Assembly: GCF_006385595.1 (NCBI RefSeq)
Contig: NZ_CP041046.1
Location: 1,798,001-1,862,000 of the forward strand
Direction of reading: 5' to 3'
DNA: 64,000 nt
Source of the DNA: Luteibacter pinisoli
GTDB taxonomy: Bacteria > Pseudomonadota > Gammaproteobacteria > Xanthomonadales > Rhodanobacteraceae
Positions 35,473-44,201 of the stretch are shown here, piece by piece (within the stretch, counting starts at the first letter, position 1; each line of letters opens with the position of its first letter). The notes under the pieces were generated by a model that ran no database searches, was not told where the DNA came from, and saw nothing but the letters and a program-made list of their open reading frames with translations. The position numbers and the translations under genes are program-made.

Positions 35473-36865
35473 GCAGCATCCACCCGTCCAGCATGCCTGG
35501 CGGCAGGTAAGCCCATGCCTGCTGGCCGTGCATGGTGCGCACGATGTAATAGTCACGGCGGGTGTCGCCGCCATCCCACCAGCCGCTTTCGATGCGTTCG
35601 GGGCCAGCCAGTACCGCTACCGGATCAGGCCGCATGGGCATCGGCCGCGGCAGTAGCCACAGGGGCCGCCGTCCGCGCGGCAGTGACACCGTGGCGGTGG
35701 GCACGCCGTGGCGCGATGCCCGCTCGGGGCGGTGGTCGTTCACCACCATGAGCTGTCGCAAGGCCGCATCGCCCAGGCGGGCGCGCAGCCGTTCGTCCAG
35801 CGTGGGCCAGTCCAGGCCGTCACCGCGCACGGGCTCAAACAGGTCGCGAACCGGTGGCCGGAAGACGGGCAGTTCGTCGGCGTGCAGTTCGATGGCACGG
35901 GCAGGTGCCGGCAGCGTGGCGCGTTCCAGTCGCGTGCGGGCCAGTTCGAACAGGCGCTCGGCATCGCGTTGCGGTGCCGCCATGGCCACGACGATACGCG
36001 TGGCTTCACCGCGGGCGTGTTCGAGGGTCAGCGTGAAACGCTGCACGCCGCCGTCGCGTGCCGCCAGCAGGTTGGCCAGGGCGCGGGTCAGCCGGCGCAA
36101 CGGGAAAAGCAACGGCTGGCTGCCATCGAGTTCGCCATCAAACTCGATCTTCTGCAGGAAGCTGGCAGGCGGCTGCCAGGCGGGCAGGGCATCCACGGCC
36201 TGGCCACGGATGCGGTCGATCCAGTTCACGCCTGCGCGGCCGATGCGTCGGGTGAGTTCGGGACGGGGCAGGCGGAAAATATCGTCCAGCCGGCGAAAAC
36301 CCATGGCATGCAGCGCGACGATCGCGGTGGCGGGCAGGCCGCTTTGCGTGAGGGGCAGCGCGCCGAGCATGCGGATGACACCTTCGCGCTCGGGAATCAC
36401 CATGCCGTCCGCCGTGGCGGCGAATACCCACGACGCCGATGCGAACGGTGTGGCAGCCAGGGTATGCGGGTGGCCTTGCTCATGCAGGCCGGCACGCACG
36501 CGTTCGGCCAGCACGGGCCAGCCATCGAACAGCCGCAGGCTGGCCCCGACTTCCATGAGGATGGCGTTGGAGGGCACCAGGCTGACATGACCGCTGAATT
36601 GGTAACACCACGCCGCCAGTTCGGCGAGCAGGCGTTTTTCCGCGTCGCGATCGCGTGGGCGCACTTCCAGCGCGGGGCATAGCGCACGCGCGGCAGCTAC
36701 GCTTTGCCCGCGGCGGATGCCCTGGGCGCGAGCCTCGTCATTGGCGCTAGCGATCAGCCGTTGGCGTGCGTGGTTGTCGAGTAGGGCAGAGGGGCCTGCC
36801 TCCGGTGTCGCGGCGAAGGCGGCGGAGAACGCCAGGCCGGGAAAACGGAGACAGGCCCAAAGCAT
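35456..36865 (-). CDS. imuB: ImuB, inactive Y-family polymerase-like clamp adaptor
   Basis: A 469-residue Y-family relative that lacks the catalytic carboxylates (the N-terminus reads MLWACLRFPGLAF instead of DxDxF) yet keeps the fingers/little-finger fold. It carries a beta-clamp motif QPLLFPL and recruits DnaE2 and ImuA. The C-terminal ImuB-type extension is present. It precedes dnaE2 with a 17-nt overlap. Confidence 0.93.
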   Translation of the reverse strand: MLWACLRFPGLAFSAAFAATPEAGPSALLDNHARQRLIASANDEARAQGIRRGQSVAAARALCPALEVRPRDRDAEKRLLAELAAWCYQFSGHVSLVPSNAILMEVGASLRLFDGWPVLAERVRAGLHEQGHPHTLAATPFASASWVFAATADGMVIPEREGVIRMLGALPLTQSGLPATAIVALHAMGFRRLDDIFRLPRPELTRRIGRAGVNWIDRIRGQAVDALPAWQPPASFLQKIEFDGELDGSQPLLFPLRRLTRALANLLAARDGGVQRFTLTLEHARGEATRIVVAMAAPQRDAERLFELARTRLERATLPAPARAIELHADELPVFRPPVRDLFEPVRGDGLDWPTLDERLRARLGDAALRQLMVVNDHRPERASRHGVPTATVSLPRGRRPLWLLPRPMPMRPDPVAVLAGPERIESGWWDGGDTRRDYYIVRTMHGQQAWAYLPPGMLDGWMLHGWFA

Positions 36866-36939
36866 GGCTGCGGATACGTGGCAAAAAAAGAGGTGCCCGG
36901 CATGGCGGCGGATGAGGACAACACCATGCCGGGCAAGCC

Positions 36940-37572
36940 TCAGGCCCGCATACGAAGCAGCGGAGCGGTTGTGGTCAGCAGACCACGTGACTTGAGGACA
37001 TCCACGTAGGTGGCCTCGTCACTATTACTGACCTTGAGGCGAAGCGCGGCCGGGCTGTTTTGCGCGGCGTGCTCGGCGGAACGAAAAATCATGGCGCAGG
37101 CATCGCCGGTTTCGGCGGCCAGCTGTAGCCGGCGAAGGCTGCGGTAATCGATATCCGGCAGCCAGCCCACCACGGCGCCACAGCAACCGGAGCGCAGGCA
37201 CTGCTCCATGCTCCAGGCGGCCTCGGTGGTGCCCGCATGGATCTCATGCAGGAAGCGGAGGTCGACACCGGCCGCGGCGAGCGCGGGTGCATAGGGCTGG
37301 TAGGGCGGCGCCACGAAGATGACGCGGCGATGTTCCTGGGTGAGCGCGGCAAGCGCAGGCATCACCAGGTCGAGCTCGCCCAGGCCATCGTGCTCGAAGA
37401 GAATTTCGCTGACCGCACCCTGCGGCCAGCCGCCACCGGGAAGGCGGCCGTCGAGTGAGGCCCAGCCAGTGGACAGCGCGCGCACGCGCGGCTGGCGGTC
37501 GGCGGAACGGCGCCAGATACCGGGATGGTCCAGGACCTGGGCAAGCGTGGGGGAGGCGATGGCAGCATTCAT
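36940..37572 (-). CDS. imuA: ImuA, RecA-like translesion accessory protein
   Basis: A 210-residue SulA/RecA-like protein of the mutasome (also annotated as the translesion-associated ImuA). It shows a Walker-like region around LSTGWASLDGRLPGGGWPQG and AVSEILFEH, and RAPLLRMRA-type basic end. The order lexA-imuA-imuB-dnaE2 is the canonical split mutagenesis cassette. Only 3 nt separate it from lexA. Confidence 0.92.
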   Translation of the reverse strand: MNAAIASPTLAQVLDHPGIWRRSADRQPRVRALSTGWASLDGRLPGGGWPQGAVSEILFEHDGLGELDLVMPALAALTQEHRRVIFVAPPYQPYAPALAAAGVDLRFLHEIHAGTTEAAWSMEQCLRSGCCGAVVGWLPDIDYRSLRRLQLAAETGDACAMIFRSAEHAAQNSPAALRLKVSNSDEATYVDVLKSRGLLTTTAPLLRMRA

Positions 37573-37575
37573 GGC

Positions 37576-38202
37576 TCAGGTCCTGCGGATGATGCCGACA
37601 TAGCGGCCTTCGATGGCGAAGGCGTGCCGGCGTGGGTCCACTTCGATGGGACGGAAGTCCGGATTTTCGGGAAGCAGCAGCAGGCGGTCGCGCTCATGCT
37701 TCAGGCGCTTGACCGTCACTTCGTCATCCAGACGGGCGACCACGATCTGGCCATCGCTGGCCGTGGGGGTACGGTGGACGGCGAGGAGGTCGCCATCCAG
37801 GATGCCGGCATCGCGCATGCTCATGCCGACGACGCGCAGCAGGTAATCGGCCCGCGGGTGGAACATGGCCGGGTCGATATCCAGCTGCGATTCGATGTTT
37901 TCCTCCGCCAGGATGGGCGAGCCGGCGGCGACGCGGCCGATGAGCGGCAGCTCGTTACCCATGGCGGCGCGGATGGCGGCGGCGTTGCCGGACGGGAGGC
38001 GCAGGCCGCGATGCTGCGGAGAACGCTCCAGCACGCCCTTGCGCACCAGCGACTCCACGCAGGCCTGCGCGGAGCTGTGGCTGGGAAAGCCGAGGGCTTC
38101 CGCGATCTCGCGAAGCGTGGGTGGCAGGCCCTCGGCCTGCAGGTACTCCCGCAGGAAGGTAAGGGTCTTCTGCTGTCGCTCGGTGAGGTTCGGCGTCGTC
38201 AT
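37576..38202 (-). CDS. lexA: LexA repressor of the imu cassette
   Basis: SOS repressor of 208 residues. The N-terminal winged HTH is followed by the autocleavage site A93-G94 (RVAAGSPI) and the Ser128/Lys165 dyad (MSMRDAG, VKRLK), all intact. The ATG at 38202 is chosen over 12 extra residues upstream because it directly follows the operator. The gene heads lexA-imuA-imuB-dnaE2, so it autoregulates the cassette; it may be a second LexA in this organism. Confidence 0.94.
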   Translation of the reverse strand: MTTPNLTERQQKTLTFLREYLQAEGLPPTLREIAEALGFPSHSSAQACVESLVRKGVLERSPQHRGLRLPSGNAAAIRAAMGNELPLIGRVAAGSPILAEENIESQLDIDPAMFHPRADYLLRVVGMSMRDAGILDGDLLAVHRTPTASDGQIVVARLDDEVTVKRLKHERDRLLLLPENPDFRPIEVDPRRHAFAIEGRYVGIIRRT

Positions 38203-38203
38203 G

Positions 38204-38217
38204 TGTACATTTGTACA
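38204..38217 (-). promoter_or_regulatory. LexA operator
   Basis: TGTACA-TT-TGTACA, equivalently GTAC-N4-GTAC, begins 1-2 nt before the lexA start codon. It matches the GTAC-type box bound by the LexA2-like repressors rather than the classic CTG-N10-CAG box. Confidence 0.8.
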
Positions 38218-38400
38218 TAAGCCCGGGCCGGGGTGCAAGTGGCTTGTGCGATTGCGGCGATTCTCAGGCGAGAAAGTCCTACAAACCCTATGACAATTAA
38301 GGGCTTTACCTACGCAGCGAAGCGGGCAAGAGAGTCTCGTAGCTCGGCCTGAGTGAGGGGAACATGTTCACTACCCGCCACTTAGGAGCTTCTCGTCGCC

Positions 38401-39015
38401 ATGAGTCGCCTGTCTTTCGATCCCGTCATTGCCGCGGGGAGTCCTGGTCCTGTTGCGCCGGAATCCGGGCCCACCCACCATGCCACGATGGATACCCGTT
38501 TTGCCCGACTGGAGGTCAGCACCGAATACCTCCGCCACGACCTTGGCAACCTCCGTCTTGAGGTGCGCCAGCTCGGCAGCGACCTCAGGGACGAAATCAA
38601 AGAGGTCCGCAATGAACTGAGAGATGACATTCAGGACCTCCGTACTGAGGTAAAGAAGGATATCCAGGACCTCCGCACCGAGCTTAAAGGCGATATGCAG
38701 GAGCTCCGCACTGAACTGAAAGGGGAGATGCAGGAGCTCCGCACTGAACTGAAAGGGGAGATGCAGGAGCTCCGCACCGAGCTGAAAGGGGAGATGCAGG
38801 ACCTACGCACCGAGCTGAAAGGCGACATGCAGGAACTCCGCACCGAGCTGAAAGGCGACATGCAGGAACTCCGCGCCGAGCTGAAAGGCGACATGCAGGA
38901 ACTCCGCGCCGATATCCGCGAGATTCGTTCTGATTTCAAGTTGATGTTAGGTGCGCTGGTCACGGTGGCACTGGGGCTGTCCGGGCTCATGGCCAAAGGC
39001 TTTCATTGGATTTGA
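38401..39015 (+). CDS. Hendecad-repeat coiled-coil protein with C-terminal membrane helix
   Basis: A 204-residue protein of unknown function. After about 75 residues of charged helix, nine tandem 11-residue units (consensus MQELRTELKGE, residues 76-174) form a long right-handed coiled coil, ending in one membrane helix (about 182-199). The design recalls the small gene at 3965-4270, with the same 14-mer CATGTTCACTACCC in both leaders (38363-38376). Start at ATG 38401 has GGAG 12 nt upstream; MDTRFARLEV at 38488 is an alternative. Confidence 0.75.
   Translation: MSRLSFDPVIAAGSPGPVAPESGPTHHATMDTRFARLEVSTEYLRHDLGNLRLEVRQLGSDLRDEIKEVRNELRDDIQDLRTEVKKDIQDLRTELKGDMQELRTELKGEMQELRTELKGEMQELRTELKGEMQDLRTELKGDMQELRTELKGDMQELRAELKGDMQELRADIREIRSDFKLMLGALVTVALGLSGLMAKGFHWI
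38626..38922 (+). repeat. 33-bp in-frame tandem repeats encoding 11-residue units
   Basis: Nine 33-bp units (297 bp), several identical or nearly so, encode the coiled coil. Near-identity at the DNA level suggests recent duplication, so unit number may vary between strains. Confidence 0.9.
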
Positions 39016-39021
39016 TGGTGG

Positions 39022-39061
39022 TTGTTGCACGTTTGTGCACGATTAAGTACATTGATGCACA
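39022..39061 (+). promoter_or_regulatory. Sigma-70 promoter overlapped by phased TTGxTGCAC sites
   Basis: TTGCAC (39025-39030) and TACATT (39048-39053) are separated by exactly 17 nt. TTGTTGCAC (39022-39030) and TTGATGCAC (39052-39060) are 30 bp apart, with a partial TTGTGCAC (39033-39040) between, and TGTGCA/TGCACA form an inverted repeat across the promoter. The site probably serves the DeoR protein encoded in the operon. Confidence 0.6.
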
Positions 39062-39081
39062 TTCTCCGTCCCGGAATGCGC

Positions 39082-40203
39082 ATGAATCCCACACGAGCCA
39101 CCCGGCTTATCTTTCTCCTGTCTGGCATCGGCATGGCCAGCTGGGCCCCGATGGTTCCCTACGCCAAGGCTCGCCTCGGGCTCGATGACGGCACGCTTGG
39201 CCTCGTGCTGCTTTGCATGGGCTGTGGCGCGGCGGCGGCCATGCCGCTTGCGGGCTTTCTTATCCATCGGTTCGGCAACCGGGACGTCATCGGCGTCAGT
39301 GGGCTGCTCGTCTGCCTCGCGCTGCCGCTGCTGACCCTCGCTCCCGATGCCTGGACGCTGGGCGCAGCCCTGCTGTTCTTCGGTGCCTCGCTGGGCGTGG
39401 TCGACGTTTCCATGAACGCGCATGCCGTGGACGTGGAGAAAATGCGCGGCAAGCCCATGATGTCCGGCTTCCACGGGCTCTTCAGCGTGGGTGGCCTGGT
39501 CGGGTCGGCGGGCATGGCCGCACTGCTCAAGGCAGGCGCGCCACTCACGGGGAGTGCCATCGCCGTATCGGTTGCCCTGCTGCTTATCGTCATCACCCAG
39601 TGGAAGCACTTCCTTGTGCGCCACGAAGACGAACACACGGAAACGCACGCACCCTTCCGCATGCCGGGCGGTGCCGTATTCCTCCTCGGCTTCCTGTGCA
39701 TGGTGGTGTTTCTCGCCGAGGGCGCCATGCTCGACTGGAGTGCGGTCTTCCTGCGCTTCTCGCGTGGCTTTGATGCGTCGTCGGCCGGCCTGGGTTACGC
39801 GGCGTTCTCCATTGCCATGGCGGTGTGCCGCCTGATGGGCGATCGCATCACCGCACACGTCGGCCCTGTGGCGATCGTGCGTGCCGGCAGCCTGATTGCC
39901 GCCACCGGCTTCCTTGCCGCCACGCTTGTTCCGTGGGGTCCCGCCTCCCTGCTTGGCTTTGTGCTGGTAGGTATTGGCGCGTCCAATATCGTCCCGGTGC
40001 TGTTCAGCGCCGCCGGCCGCCTGGGGGGTGCGTCGCCTGGCGTCGGCATCGCCATCGTCACCGCGCTGGGCTACGCCGGCATGCTTGCAGGCCCCGCAGG
40101 TATTGGTTTCGTGGCCCACCTCAGTACGCTTTCCATCGCGCTGACCGGCGTTGCCGGCCTGCTCGTCATCGTTGCCCTGTGCGCGTCCATCGCGCGTCGC
40201 TGA
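39082..40203 (+). CDS. MFS transporter, sugar-type (YbjJ-like)
   Basis: A 12-helix major-facilitator permease of 373 residues (ATG 39082). It begins RATRLIFLLSGIGMASWAP and has a typical first-domain motif after helix 2 (AAMPLAGFLIHRFGNRDVIG). Upstream ATGs at 39055/39022 lie before the likely transcription start. Substrate unknown; HAD phosphatase and DeoR neighbours suggest a sugar or sugar phosphate. First gene of a three-gene operon. Confidence 0.85.
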   Translation: MNPTRATRLIFLLSGIGMASWAPMVPYAKARLGLDDGTLGLVLLCMGCGAAAAMPLAGFLIHRFGNRDVIGVSGLLVCLALPLLTLAPDAWTLGAALLFFGASLGVVDVSMNAHAVDVEKMRGKPMMSGFHGLFSVGGLVGSAGMAALLKAGAPLTGSAIAVSVALLLIVITQWKHFLVRHEDEHTETHAPFRMPGGAVFLLGFLCMVVFLAEGAMLDWSAVFLRFSRGFDASSAGLGYAAFSIAMAVCRLMGDRITAHVGPVAIVRAGSLIAATGFLAATLVPWGPASLLGFVLVGIGASNIVPVLFSAAGRLGGASPGVGIAIVTALGYAGMLAGPAGIGFVAHLSTLSIALTGVAGLLVIVALCASIARR

Positions 40204-40216
40204 TCCGGAGCTTCCT

Positions 40217-40837
40217 ATGTATTCCAAGCGTAACGTGGTGATTTTTGATTTCGGCGGCGTGCTTGTCGACTGGAATCCGCGGTACCTGTATCGCAAGCTG
40301 TTCGGCGACGATGAGGCCGGTATGGAGCGCTTCCTCGCGGAAGTGACGACGACCGAATGGAACCTTCGCCAGGATGCCGGGCGATCGTGGGCTGAGGCCC
40401 TGGCCGAACTGACGGCGAAGCATCCCGAGCACGTCGACCTGATCACGGCGTTCCATGAGCGTTGGGAAGAAACCCTGAAGGGTCCGATCGACGACAGCAT
40501 CGCGATCCTTCACGATCTGAAAAGCGCAGGCCATCCGTTATACGGGCTCACCAACTGGTCGGGCGAGACGTTCCCGATTGCCCGCGCGCGCTACGAGTTC
40601 TTCAACTGGTTCGATGGCATCGTGGTGTCGGGCGATGAAGGCACGATCAAGCCGGATCCCAAGCTCTACGAAACGCTGCTCGAGCGCTACGACATCAACC
40701 CGAAGTGCGCCGTGTTCATCGACGACAACAAGGTGAACGTCGAGGCTGCCGAAGCACTGGGTATCCATGGCATCCACTTCCACTCGCCGGCGCAGCTGCG
40801 GGCGGAACTGATCGAGCTAGGGTTCCTGCCCAAATGA
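40217..40837 (+). CDS. HAD-family phosphatase (YihX-like)
   Basis: A 206-residue haloacid-dehalogenase hydrolase. Motif I reads FDFGGVLVDW (first Asp nucleophile), as in the YihX group; motif II TNW and motif IV IDDNKVNVEAA are present, and the lysine of KPDPKLYE. The ATG at 40217 has GGAG upstream. The stop overlaps the DeoR start. YihX acts on glucose-1-phosphate; the substrate here is unproven. Confidence 0.9.
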   Translation: MYSKRNVVIFDFGGVLVDWNPRYLYRKLFGDDEAGMERFLAEVTTTEWNLRQDAGRSWAEALAELTAKHPEHVDLITAFHERWEETLKGPIDDSIAILHDLKSAGHPLYGLTNWSGETFPIARARYEFFNWFDGIVVSGDEGTIKPDPKLYETLLERYDINPKCAVFIDDNKVNVEAAEALGIHGIHFHSPAQLRAELIELGFLPK

Positions 40838-41601
40838 TGACGCTGGACACGACGCTGCCGCGCGAGCGCCAGCAGCTGATCCTCGAGCGCCTGCAAAGGG
40901 AAGGGAAGGTGGTGGCCGCGGACCTGGCGCAGGAATTCCGGGTGTCGGAAGACTCGATCCGTCGTGACCTGCGTGACCTGGCTGCGCAAGGCCTGTGCCG
41001 GCGCGTTTACGGCGGTGCGCTGCTTTCCCAGCATGTGGCGCCCCTCGGCGAACGGCATAACGAGCGGGCGGAGCTGAAGCGTACGCTCGGCCGCGTTGCG
41101 GCTGCACTGGTGGAAAAAGGGCAGATCCTGTTCATCGATGCCGGTTCGACCAATACGGCGCTGGCGAAAGCCTTGCCCGATAACCACGACCTGACCGTGG
41201 TGACGAACGCGCCCGATGTGGCGTTAGCCGTGCTGGGTCGGCCCGGCTTCGAGGTGATCCTGCTCGGCGGCAAGCTCGATCCCTTCATCGGTGGCGCCAT
41301 CGGCTCGCGTACGCTGCGCCAGGCGCAGGATATCCGTGCCGACCTGTGTTTCCCCGGGGTGTGCTCGATCGATCCATCGACGGGCCTGTGGACCTACGAC
41401 GAGGAAGAAACCGTCTTCAAGCAGGCGATTATCGAGGCGAGCGGCGAGACCGTAGCCATCGCCACGCCCGACAAACTTGTGGCCTCGGCGACGCACCACA
41501 CGGTGCCGATCACGGCGATCACCCACCTGGTGGTGGCGGCTGATACCGACGAAGGCATCCTTCGTCGTTACAGGGAAGCCGGTGTGGCTGTGCACGCGTA
41601 G
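40834..41601 (+). CDS. DeoR-family transcriptional regulator
   Basis: A 255-residue sugar-operon repressor. N-terminal HTH (RERQQLILERLQREGKVVAA; SEDSIRRDLRDLAAQG) and a sugar-phosphate-binding ISOCOT domain (IDAGSTNTALAKAL; VVTNA; LLGGKLD) are both clear. The ATG overlaps the HAD stop (ATGA). It probably controls the MFS-HAD-DeoR operon through sites around 39022-39061. The gene ends inside a 12-bp hairpin. Confidence 0.92.
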   Translation: MMTLDTTLPRERQQLILERLQREGKVVAADLAQEFRVSEDSIRRDLRDLAAQGLCRRVYGGALLSQHVAPLGERHNERAELKRTLGRVAAALVEKGQILFIDAGSTNTALAKALPDNHDLTVVTNAPDVALAVLGRPGFEVILLGGKLDPFIGGAIGSRTLRQAQDIRADLCFPGVCSIDPSTGLWTYDEEETVFKQAIIEASGETVAIATPDKLVASATHHTVPITAITHLVVAADTDEGILRRYREAGVAVHA

Positions 41602-41627
41602 GGCCCGCCGCAGGGGGCGGGCCCTAC
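41598..41627. terminator. Convergent 12-bp perfect hairpin
   Basis: GTAGGGCCCGCC pairs perfectly with GGCGGGCCCTAC (loop GCAGGG). It includes the deoR stop codon and lies 9 bp from the ppsA end. There is no T-run, so it may be a stabiliser or rho-assisted terminator for both genes. Confidence 0.55.
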
Positions 41628-41635
41628 CGAACCCA

Positions 41636-44014
41636 TCAGCCCGCCTTTTCCTTCTTCTTCGCCAGACGCAGCCAGGTATCGACCACGGTATCCGGGTTCA
41701 ACGACACCGACTCGATGCCCTGGTCCATCAGCCACTCGGCGAGATCCGGGTGGTCCGACGGGCCCTGGCCGCAGATGCCGATGTACTTGCCCTTGGCGCG
41801 CGCTGTCTTGATGGCGAGGGAAAGCAGCTTTTTCACCGCCGGATCGCGCTCGTCGAACAGGTTGGCAACGATGCTTGAATCGCGGTCGAGGCCCAGGGTG
41901 AGCTGGGTAAGGTCGTTCGAACCGATCGAGAAGCCGTCGAAGATGTCGAGGAACTCGTCCGCCAGCAGGGCGTTAGACGGCACTTCGCACATCATGATGA
42001 CCTTGAGGTCGTTCTCGCCCTGCACCAGGCCATTGCTGCGCAGCACCTCGATGACCTTGCGACCTTCGTCCAGCGTACGCACGAACGGGATCATCACCCA
42101 GACGTTGTCCAGGCCCATGGTCTCGCGCACGTATTTCACCGCCTTGCATTCCAGCGCAAACGATTCGGCGAAATCGGCCGAGACGTAACGGCTGGCGCCA
42201 CGGTAGCCGATCATCGGGTTTTCTTCGTGCGGCTCGTAGCGCGAACCGCCGAGCAGGCCGGCGTATTCGTTGGACTTGAAGTCCGAGAGGCGCACGATCA
42301 CCGGCTTCGGGAACACCGAGGCGGCGATGGTGGAGATGCCCTCGGCCAGGCGATCCACGTAGAACGACACCGGGTCCTTGTAACCCGCGATGCGCGTATC
42401 GATACGGGCCTTGGTTTCCGGATCCTGCTTCGCATACTCAAGCAGGGCCTTCGGGTGCACGCCGATGTGGCTGGCGATGATCATTTCCAGGCGCGCGAGG
42501 CCGATGCCGGCGTTCGGCAGCATGCCGAAGTCGAAGGCACGCTCCGGGTTGGCCACGTTCATCATGATCTTCAGCGGGGCTTCCGGCATGGCGCCCAGGT
42601 CCGCCGTGATCCGGTCGAACTTCAGCAGGCCCTCGTAGATCATGCCGGTGTCGCCTTCGGCGCACGATACGGTGACTTCGGCACCATCCGGAATCGCTTC
42701 CAGCGCGTTGCCGCAGCCCACCACGGCCGGCACGCCCAGTTCGCGGGCGATGATGGCCGCGTGGCAGGTACGTCCGCCACGGTTGGTCACGATGGCGGCG
42801 GCACGCTTCATCACCGGCTCCCAATCGGGATCGGTCATGTCAGCGACGAGCACATCGCCCGGCTGCACCTTGTTCATGTCGGCCAGCGACTTGATGACGC
42901 GCGCCTTGCCCGAGCCGATCTTCTGGCCAATCGAGCGGCCCTGGGTCAGCACCTTGCTCTTTTCATTGAGCTGGAAGCGCTCCAGCGTGGTGGCATGCGA
43001 GCGGGACTTCACGGTTTCCGGGCGAGCCTGCACGATGTACAGCTTGCCGGTGTTGCCGTCCTTCGCCCATTCGACGTCCATCGGGCGGCCGTAGTGCTTC
43101 TCGATCACCAGCGCCTGGCGGGAGAGTTCTTCCACGTCCGCGTCGGTGATGCAGAAGCGATGGCGGTCCTCGGCCGGCGTCTCCTCGATGCGCACGCGCT
43201 CGCCCGGCTTGTCCGAGTACACCATGCGCTGCTGCTTGGCGCCGAGGCTGCGGCGGAGCACGGCCGGCTTGCCCAGCGCGAGCGTGGGCTTGAACACGTA
43301 GAACTCGTCGGGGTTTACCGCGCCCTGGACCACCATCTCGCCCAGGCCGTAGGAGCCGGTGACGAAGACGACGTCACGGAAGCCGGACTCGGTGTCGAGG
43401 GTAAACAGCACGCCCGACGCGCCCACGTCCGAGCGGATCATGAGCTGCACGCCGGCGGAGAGGAACACGTCTTCGTGCTTGAAGCCCTGGTGCACGCGGT
43501 AGGCGATGGCGCGATCGTTGTAAAGCGAGGCGAAAACCTCCTTTACCTTGTGCAGCACATCGTCGATGCCGACGACATTGAGGAAGGTTTCCTGCTGGCC
43601 GGCGAACGAGGCGTCGGGCAGGTCTTCGGCGGTGGCCGACGAGCGGACGGCGACGGCGATGTCCGTGGCGCCGGCATCCTTGCAGAGCTTGATGTAGGCG
43701 TCGCGAATGGCCTGTTCGAGGTCGGCGGGCAGGGCGGTGTCGACGATCCAGCTGCGGATTTCCTTACCGCCGCGGGTCAGCTCGTCCACATCGTCCACGT
43801 CCAGCGTGGCCAGGCGTTCCTGGATGCGCTTCGCGAGGCCGCTCTTTTCGAGGTAGGTCTGGAAGGCGTCGGCCGTGGTGGCAAAGCCACCCGGGACAGA
43901 GACGCCCAGTTTCGCCAGGTTGCCGATCATCTCGCCAAGGGAGGCATTCTTGCCGCCCACCTTGCCCAGGTCGGTCATGCGTAGCGCGTCGAGCCAAAGT
44001 ACCAGGTCGCTCAA
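41636..44014 (-). CDS. ppsA: Phosphoenolpyruvate synthase
   Basis: Converts pyruvate plus ATP to PEP, AMP and phosphate; gluconeogenic entry. The 792-residue protein has the ATP-grasp N-terminal domain, the swivelling phosphohistidine domain (GGRTCHAAIIARELG) and the PEP-binding C-terminal domain (near-C-terminal CGQGPSDHPD). It starts with a TTG codon (44012-44014) at the conserved SDLVLWLD start, with GAGGA 7 nt upstream. Its regulator ppsR is divergent across 187 bp. Confidence 0.95.
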   Translation of the reverse strand: MSDLVLWLDALRMTDLGKVGGKNASLGEMIGNLAKLGVSVPGGFATTADAFQTYLEKSGLAKRIQERLATLDVDDVDELTRGGKEIRSWIVDTALPADLEQAIRDAYIKLCKDAGATDIAVAVRSSATAEDLPDASFAGQQETFLNVVGIDDVLHKVKEVFASLYNDRAIAYRVHQGFKHEDVFLSAGVQLMIRSDVGASGVLFTLDTESGFRDVVFVTGSYGLGEMVVQGAVNPDEFYVFKPTLALGKPAVLRRSLGAKQQRMVYSDKPGERVRIEETPAEDRHRFCITDADVEELSRQALVIEKHYGRPMDVEWAKDGNTGKLYIVQARPETVKSRSHATTLERFQLNEKSKVLTQGRSIGQKIGSGKARVIKSLADMNKVQPGDVLVADMTDPDWEPVMKRAAAIVTNRGGRTCHAAIIARELGVPAVVGCGNALEAIPDGAEVTVSCAEGDTGMIYEGLLKFDRITADLGAMPEAPLKIMMNVANPERAFDFGMLPNAGIGLARLEMIIASHIGVHPKALLEYAKQDPETKARIDTRIAGYKDPVSFYVDRLAEGISTIAASVFPKPVIVRLSDFKSNEYAGLLGGSRYEPHEENPMIGYRGASRYVSADFAESFALECKAVKYVRETMGLDNVWVMIPFVRTLDEGRKVIEVLRSNGLVQGENDLKVIMMCEVPSNALLADEFLDIFDGFSIGSNDLTQLTLGLDRDSSIVANLFDERDPAVKKLLSLAIKTARAKGKYIGICGQGPSDHPDLAEWLMDQGIESVSLNPDTVVDTWLRLAKKKEKAG

Positions 44015-44201
44015 AGGAAGATCCTCACATCGGTTGGGCGGCAGGCCGCGCTGGTAAAAAACCGGCGCATTGTCGCGGTGGTATGGTCTTCACACAAGCG
44101 GCGATGCACAAATTCGCCCGTGATTCTGCGGGGTGGATGGTTATGACGGCGTATTGGTCTTAAGGTGGGAGTCATGGAACCAACGTAAGGGAAACCGTCC
44201 G

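Noticed and set aside
38626..38922. Possible CRISPR array (33-bp repeats)
   Set aside because: Units are directly adjacent, in frame and coding, with no unique spacers; they encode an 11-residue coiled-coil repeat.
42227..43984. 585-residue plus-strand frame opposite ppsA
   Set aside because: It is the antisense of ppsA, which has full catalytic motifs.
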